Part shown: positions 6,519 through 9,835 of the stretch, one piece after another
How positions within the stretch are numbered: the stretch's first letter is position 1
Layout: each line of letters begins with the position of its first letter
NCBI GenBank assembly: GCA_028276145.1
Contig: JAPYWX010000050.1
Span: 1 to 9,835 of the forward strand
Source of the DNA: Spirochaetota bacterium
GTDB taxonomy: Bacteria; Spirochaetota; Brevinematia; DTOW01
Direction: 5' to 3'
Length of the DNA stretch: 9,835 nt
Made by a program: the position numbers and the translations under genes
The notes under the pieces: generated by a model
The model's input: only the letters and a program-made list of their open reading frames with translations
Databases searched by the model: none
Told to the model about the DNA's origin: nothing

Positions 6519-7088
6519 CTAGTTGTATAGCTTTCTTACTATTAACTTTATCCCGTCTATTCCGACTACGACTACTCTTTCGCCAACTTCAATAACGGTA
6601 TCATCATTCTCACCTATTGCGTTCCATTCAAATATGCCGTTTATTGGGTTATCTAGTCTGACTTTGCCTATTTTTTTGCCTCTTATTTCTTGTATGACAT
6701 CTCCCTTTGTGCCTACATACTTAAATACAGGGTCTTCACTTTTTATTTCCTTTTTGTTTTTTGATTTCCAGTAGAAGAATGTTGCGACAAATATAGCCGA
6801 AAGTAGTATCCACCCAATTATCTGTGATTCAAGAGTTTTCAGTAGGAATAGGGATAATATTGATACGAATATAGCACCTAATCCGAACCAGAAGAATATA
6901 AATCCAGGTGCTAAAATTTCTATAACGAATAACAGTGTACCAATTGAAGCCCAGACCCAGTATTCAAGACCACCACTGGGTGATGTTGGTATGATTGTGT
7001 TGTTGGTAATGTTCGTTGAAGTTTCGGCTAGTACTGGTACTTGAGAAATTAGGATGAGTCCTAAAATAATCACGAATAGTCTATACAT
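6519..7088 (-). CDS. NfeD-like membrane protein with C-terminal OB-fold domain
   Basis: NfeD proteins are membrane partners of stomatin/flotillin-type proteins and are linked to membrane organisation and quality control. This is the short form (189 residues) without the N-terminal ClpP-like protease domain. Residues 1-21 are a signal peptide with a V-L-A cleavage site. Hydrophobic stretches occupy about 43-83 (including LAPGF at 59-63, typical of the family) and about 90-107. A soluble C-terminal domain (about 122-189) contains VGTKGDV, the LDNPINGIFEWNAIG stretch and VGERVVVVGIDGIKLIVRKL, matching the NfeD beta-barrel. No slipin/stomatin gene is adjacent, which is unusual. AGGAG lies only two bases from the ATG, and a promoter places the transcript start almost at the ATG, so a leaderless message or a downstream start (for example GTG at codon 6) is possible. 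Confidence 0.85.
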   Translation of the reverse strand: MYRLFVIILGLILISQVPVLAETSTNITNNTIIPTSPSGGLEYWVWASIGTLLFVIEILAPGFIFFWFGLGAIFVSILSLFLLKTLESQIIGWILLSAIFVATFFYWKSKNKKEIKSEDPVFKYVGTKGDVIQEIRGKKIGKVRLDNPINGIFEWNAIGENDDTVIEVGERVVVVGIDGIKLIVRKLYN

Positions 7089-7095
7089 ATCTCCT

Positions 7096-7124
7096 ATTCT
7101 AATGAATTAGTTCAGGAGTTTCAA
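7096..7124 (-). promoter_or_regulatory. Candidate sigma-70 promoter for the nfeD-like gene
   Basis: On the minus strand TTGAAA (7124-7119) and TAGAAT (7101-7096) are exactly 17 bp apart. The -10 box ends 7 bp before the ATG, so transcription would begin at about 7088-7090 and the message would be nearly leaderless. Confidence 0.5.
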
Positions 7125-7273
7125 TTTTATGAGGTATACCTGGTGGGTATTCCTTGGATGGTGGATAATGTTAGGTTTTTCCTTAGTTAAGTAGAGGATT
7201 TATGAAAGATTTTGATATTTAGAAATTTGAATTTTAATTTGTTTTCGTATTACTGTTTATGTTAGGGGGTAGG

Positions 7274-8284
7274 ATGTCTGAGCTAAGACAGAATATAGTT
7301 TATAAGGAATGGGTTATAATTGCTAAAGAGAGAGCTAAAAGACCTCATGATTTTATTGATAACTCGCCTAAGTTGGTTTCTGATAAAGAGTATGATGAGA
7401 ATTGCCCTTTCTGCCCTGGTAATGAAGATAAGTTCCCTAATACTGAGGTATGGAGACTTGATGATGGTAAAGGAGGTTGGCTTGTTAAGTCAATTTTTAA
7501 CAAGTATCCTGCTTTGTCTCCTGATGTTGAATACAAGTGGCAAGAAGAGGGAATATTTAGGACTATATCGGGTTATGGTGTCCACGAAGTTTTGATAGAG
7601 ACGCCTATTCACAATGTCCATCCTGCTCTTATGAAGGTAGAGGATGTAGCTAAGATAATATATTCGTACAAGCAGAGAGTTATAGAGATACTCAAGATGA
7701 ACGATATAGAGTATGTTGTTGTTTTTAGGAATCATGGTTATAAGGCTGGGGCTTCTTTGGTTCATCCTCATTCACAGATATTAGCTCTACCGATAATTCC
7801 TAGAGATGTAAAGGTAAGAGTAGAGGAAGCGTTTAAGTACTTTAGTGACCATGGGGTTTGTGTTTTTTGCAAGATGTTGAGTGATGAACTTAAGGTAGGT
7901 GAAAGGATTATTCACGAAAGTGAACACTTTGTTTCGTTTGTTTTGTTTGCTGCTTCTTCCCCATTTCATTCCTGGATTTTGCCTAAAAAGCATAGCTCTA
8001 GGTTTACAGATATAACTGATGAAGAAGTTGATGACCTTTCTAAACATCTCAAAGTTGTTTTGGCTAAGCTTTACAAAGGTATAAGCAATCCTGACTACAA
8101 TTATATCGTGAGGACTTCTCCATTTTCCTATGGTAAGAATAAATTTTTCCACTGGTATATTACCATAGTGCCTAGGTTGACTAGGTCTGCTGGCTTTGAG
8201 TTAGGTTCAGGTATGTTTATAAATCCTTCTATACCTGAGGAAGATGCAAAATTTTTAAGGAGTGTTGATATTTCCGATCTTTAG
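7274..8284 (+). CDS. galT: Galactose-1-phosphate uridylyltransferase family protein (GalT-like, HIT superfamily)
   Basis: Transfers a nucleotidyl group between sugar-1-phosphates through a histidine-linked intermediate. Numbered from the ATG at 7274 (336 residues), it has CPFC at 44-47 as zinc ligands, GVHEVLIE at 102-109, FRNHG at 151-155, the active-site HPHSQ at 164-168 (nucleophile H166), a second CVFC at 196-199 and FHWYITIVPR at 292-301. An in-frame ATG at 7259 has no ribosome site, whereas AGGGGG lies at 7264-7269 just before 7274, so the later start is chosen. HPHSQ rather than HPHGQ, plus the second Cys pair, resembles the GalT-like branch that includes nucleotide-sugar phosphorylases, so the substrate is uncertain. 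No galK, galE or other Leloir gene is in view. Possible -35/-10 pairs upstream (TTGAAT at 7227, TATTAC at 7248) have poor spacing. flgF follows five bases later, probably in the same transcript. Confidence 0.88.
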   Translation: MSELRQNIVYKEWVIIAKERAKRPHDFIDNSPKLVSDKEYDENCPFCPGNEDKFPNTEVWRLDDGKGGWLVKSIFNKYPALSPDVEYKWQEEGIFRTISGYGVHEVLIETPIHNVHPALMKVEDVAKIIYSYKQRVIEILKMNDIEYVVVFRNHGYKAGASLVHPHSQILALPIIPRDVKVRVEEAFKYFSDHGVCVFCKMLSDELKVGERIIHESEHFVSFVLFAASSPFHSWILPKKHSSRFTDITDEEVDDLSKHLKVVLAKLYKGISNPDYNYIVRTSPFSYGKNKFFHWYITIVPRLTRSAGFELGSGMFINPSIPEEDAKFLRSVDISDL

Positions 8285-8288
8285 TAAT

Positions 8289-9149
8289 ATGGTTAGGGGT
8301 ATATATACTGGTGCTTCTGGAATGCTTGCTCAGCTTACTAACATGGATGTCATTGCAAATAACTTGGCAAATCTAAATACTACGGCTTATAAGAGAGAGG
8401 TAAGTGTTTTTAAGGCTTTTCCTGAGATGTTGGCTAGGAGAGTTAATGATAGTGGTGTTGTTACTTTCCCGTTAGGTTCTTATGATTTGGCACCTGTTGT
8501 AGGTAAATTTGGTACTGGTGTTGAGGTGAACGAGGTACAGACAATATTTGAGCAGGGGGCTTTGAAAAGCACGGATAATATGTTTGATTTGGCTATAGAA
8601 GGTGAAGGCTTTTTTGTTGTTGAGACACCTGAGGGGTTGAGATTAACAAGAAACGGAACATTTAAGATAAGTAATGATAACTATTTAGTCACTAAGGAAG
8701 GTTATAAAGTTTTGGGTGAGAATGGGTATATAAGGGTGAAGATTGGTAATTTTAAGGTTGACAAGCAAGGTAATATACTCATAGACCCTAATCATGACCC
8801 CGAGGACTTGGACGAATTCGTAAGTACAGAGAAAAGCGATATAAAGGAACAAATTGTAGTAGATAAGATTAAGATTGTTACTGTTGATTTTCCTAGGTAT
8901 CTAGAGAAGGTGGGTTATTCGTATTACAAGACAACAGAGTTATCTGGGGAAATGAAGAGTATTCCTCCCGAGAGATACCCAAAAATACATCAAGGTTTTC
9001 TTGAGGTAGCTAATGTAAATCCTGTTACGGAGATGGTAAGGATGATTTCTGCTGAGAGGCACTATGAAGCTAACTCTAAAGTGATACAAACGGAAGATGC
9101 TTTGTTGGGTAGAACTGTAAATGAGGTAGGTAAGGGACTTACAGCATAG
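8289..9149 (+). CDS. flgF: Flagellar basal-body rod protein, FlgF/FlgG family
   Basis: Structural protein of the flagellar rod, exported by the flagellar type III apparatus. From ATG 8289 it is 286 residues. The N-terminal rod motif is VRGIYTGASGMLAQ (2-15) with VIANNLANLNTTAYKRE (21-37). The central domain includes LAIEGEGFFVV (101-111) and LRLTRNGTFKI (118-128). The C-terminal motif is HQGFLEVANVNPVTEMVRMI (234-253) with the ISAERHYEAN helix. The length and somewhat diverged linker (about 165-215) favour FlgF over FlgG, but the two are hard to separate. The chosen start matches the family N-terminus and lies five bases after the galT stop, suggesting coupled translation. An AAGGAG at 8257-8262 would instead serve a GTG or TTG start at 8262/8265 and add up to nine residues. 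No other flagellar gene is in view. Confidence 0.9.
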   Translation: MVRGIYTGASGMLAQLTNMDVIANNLANLNTTAYKREVSVFKAFPEMLARRVNDSGVVTFPLGSYDLAPVVGKFGTGVEVNEVQTIFEQGALKSTDNMFDLAIEGEGFFVVETPEGLRLTRNGTFKISNDNYLVTKEGYKVLGENGYIRVKIGNFKVDKQGNILIDPNHDPEDLDEFVSTEKSDIKEQIVVDKIKIVTVDFPRYLEKVGYSYYKTTELSGEMKSIPPERYPKIHQGFLEVANVNPVTEMVRMISAERHYEANSKVIQTEDALLGRTVNEVGKGLTA

Positions 9150-9153
9150 TTTT

Positions 9154-9744
9154 TTACCTCAGTATGTAGTGGATTTTGTAGTCTACTTCTAAAGGTATTG
9201 GGTTATTGTTTCTATCTTTTGCTGGTATGAATTTTATCTTTTTTACGAAGTTGATAGAATTTTCGTCGAGTAGTTCACTCCCACTACTTTGAATTATTTT
9301 AGCATCTACTACATCACCATTTGTTGATATTTTTATTCTGAGAATTACTGTTCCTTCTATTCCTTTAACTCTTGCAGGGTATGGGTAATTAATCTTTGGT
9401 GTGTATAATGGTGTAGGTGGTGTAATGTCACCTTTTGGTGAGCCTATTTCTTCGTTTTCTGACGGAGTGCTTTCGTTTTCTTCGGGTGCTTTTTCTTGGA
9501 TATTTTCATTTGCTATACTGGGAGTAGAGTATGTTTCTTTTGTTTTGTTTTCTTTTGGTGTTGGGATTTCAAATTTACTTACATTTATGTTGATTACTTT
9601 TATTATTGTTGTGTTATTTTCTCCTTGTGGTGTTGCTTTGTAGAACAATGTTCCTAAGCTAAATAGCACCATTATGTGAATAAGTATGGAGATAGGTATG
9701 TATCTTAGCATAGAAGTGTTAAACTTTGTTTGTAAGGGTTTCAT
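9154..9744 (-). CDS. TonB-family energy-transducing protein
   Basis: TonB proteins carry proton-motive energy from the ExbB/ExbD complex to outer-membrane receptors. From ATG 9744 the protein has 196 residues. One membrane anchor lies at about 15-36. A periplasmic spacer at about 40-117 is rich in Pro, Glu, Lys, Asn and Thr. A C-terminal TonB domain at about 118-195 has YPYPARVKGIEGTVILRIKI, the DGDV-like NGDVVDAKII stretch, SSGSELLD and FIPAKDRNNNPIP. An upstream in-frame TTG at 9759 would add five residues; neither start has a good ribosome site. The start overlaps the end of the upstream gene, suggesting coupled translation. It converges with flgF, with only four bases between stop codons. 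No exbB or exbD is in the window, so assignment to classical nutrient uptake is inference. Confidence 0.88.
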   Translation of the reverse strand: MKPLQTKFNTSMLRYIPISILIHIMVLFSLGTLFYKATPQGENNTTIIKVININVSKFEIPTPKENKTKETYSTPSIANENIQEKAPEENESTPSENEEIGSPKGDITPPTPLYTPKINYPYPARVKGIEGTVILRIKISTNGDVVDAKIIQSSGSELLDENSINFVKKIKFIPAKDRNNNPIPLEVDYKIHYILR

Positions 9745-9835
9745 TATATGTGTCTTCAATTATTCTGTGGTATATGTATTCTGATAGTAATGTAAGTTGT
9801 TTGTTGTCTATGTTGAAAAACCTAAATCCGCAAAA
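9719..9835 (-). CDS. 3' end of an unrecognised gene upstream of tonB
   Basis: From the right edge an open frame of 38 codons runs to a TAA at 9721-9719. The other two minus-strand frames close within about 30 bases. The visible C-terminus includes FRFFNIDNKQLTLLSEYIYH and ends in NETLTNKV. It overlaps the tonB-family ATG by 26 bases, as is common for genes in one operon. I do not recognise the family, and too little is visible to infer function. A chance open frame of this length is possible. Confidence 0.5.
   Translation of the reverse strand, partial: FCGFRFFNIDNKQLTLLSEYIYHRIIEDTYNETLTNKV

Noticed and set aside
7132..7141. AGGTATACCT palindrome between nfeD and galT
   Set aside because: A single 10-bp palindrome is expected by chance at this length and has no clear relation to the promoters found.
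7787..8152. Minus-strand open frame of 121 codons
   Set aside because: It is antisense to the active-site half of the GalT-like gene and has no recognisable features.

Overview
The window comes from a low-GC, flagellated bacterium that probably has a Gram-negative type envelope. It carries a flagellar rod protein, a TonB-family protein, a large secreted lipoprotein, a MurE ligase and an NfeD membrane protein. The gene mix, the relaxed lipobox (F-W-S-C) and the Lys/Glu/Ile/Val-rich proteins would fit a spirochaete or another deep-branching, perhaps thermophilic, lineage. The sequence alone does not fix the phylum. No rRNA, tRNA, CRISPR array, transposase or integrase is visible, and most of the window is ordinary chromosomal housekeeping sequence.

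Left part (1-2515, all minus strand, transcribed right to left): lysC (monofunctional aspartate kinase), then apt (adenine phosphoribosyltransferase), then a gene that runs off the left edge. The last encodes a two-pass membrane protein with a GAF-like sensory domain; its ATG directly follows the apt stop codon. lysC and apt each have a recognisable promoter.

Middle (2516-6428): lysC diverges from a 693-residue lipoprotein gene built of Ig-like modules and a predicted seven-bladed beta-propeller. The 257-bp intergenic region between them is the most unusual DNA here. It holds a 17-bp palindrome over the predicted lysC -10 box, a 10-bp tandem duplication carrying two -35 boxes, and three tandem 13-14 bp palindromes with a 15-16 bp period lying midway between the two promoters. 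The lipoprotein gene ends in a strong intrinsic terminator and is followed by murE.

Right part (6429-9835): nfeD on the minus strand converges with murE and diverges from a galT to flgF pair on the plus strand. flgF ends 4 bp from the end of a convergent tonB-family gene, which overlaps the 3' end of a further minus-strand gene cut by the right edge.

The observation I consider most worth following is that two tandem arrays, one inside a coding sequence (321-380) and one intergenic (2621-2668), share the same architecture. Both consist of 13-bp palindromes with 6-bp arms around a single central base, separated by CT, TT, TT spacers, with a period of about 15 bp. Their arm sequences are entirely different.
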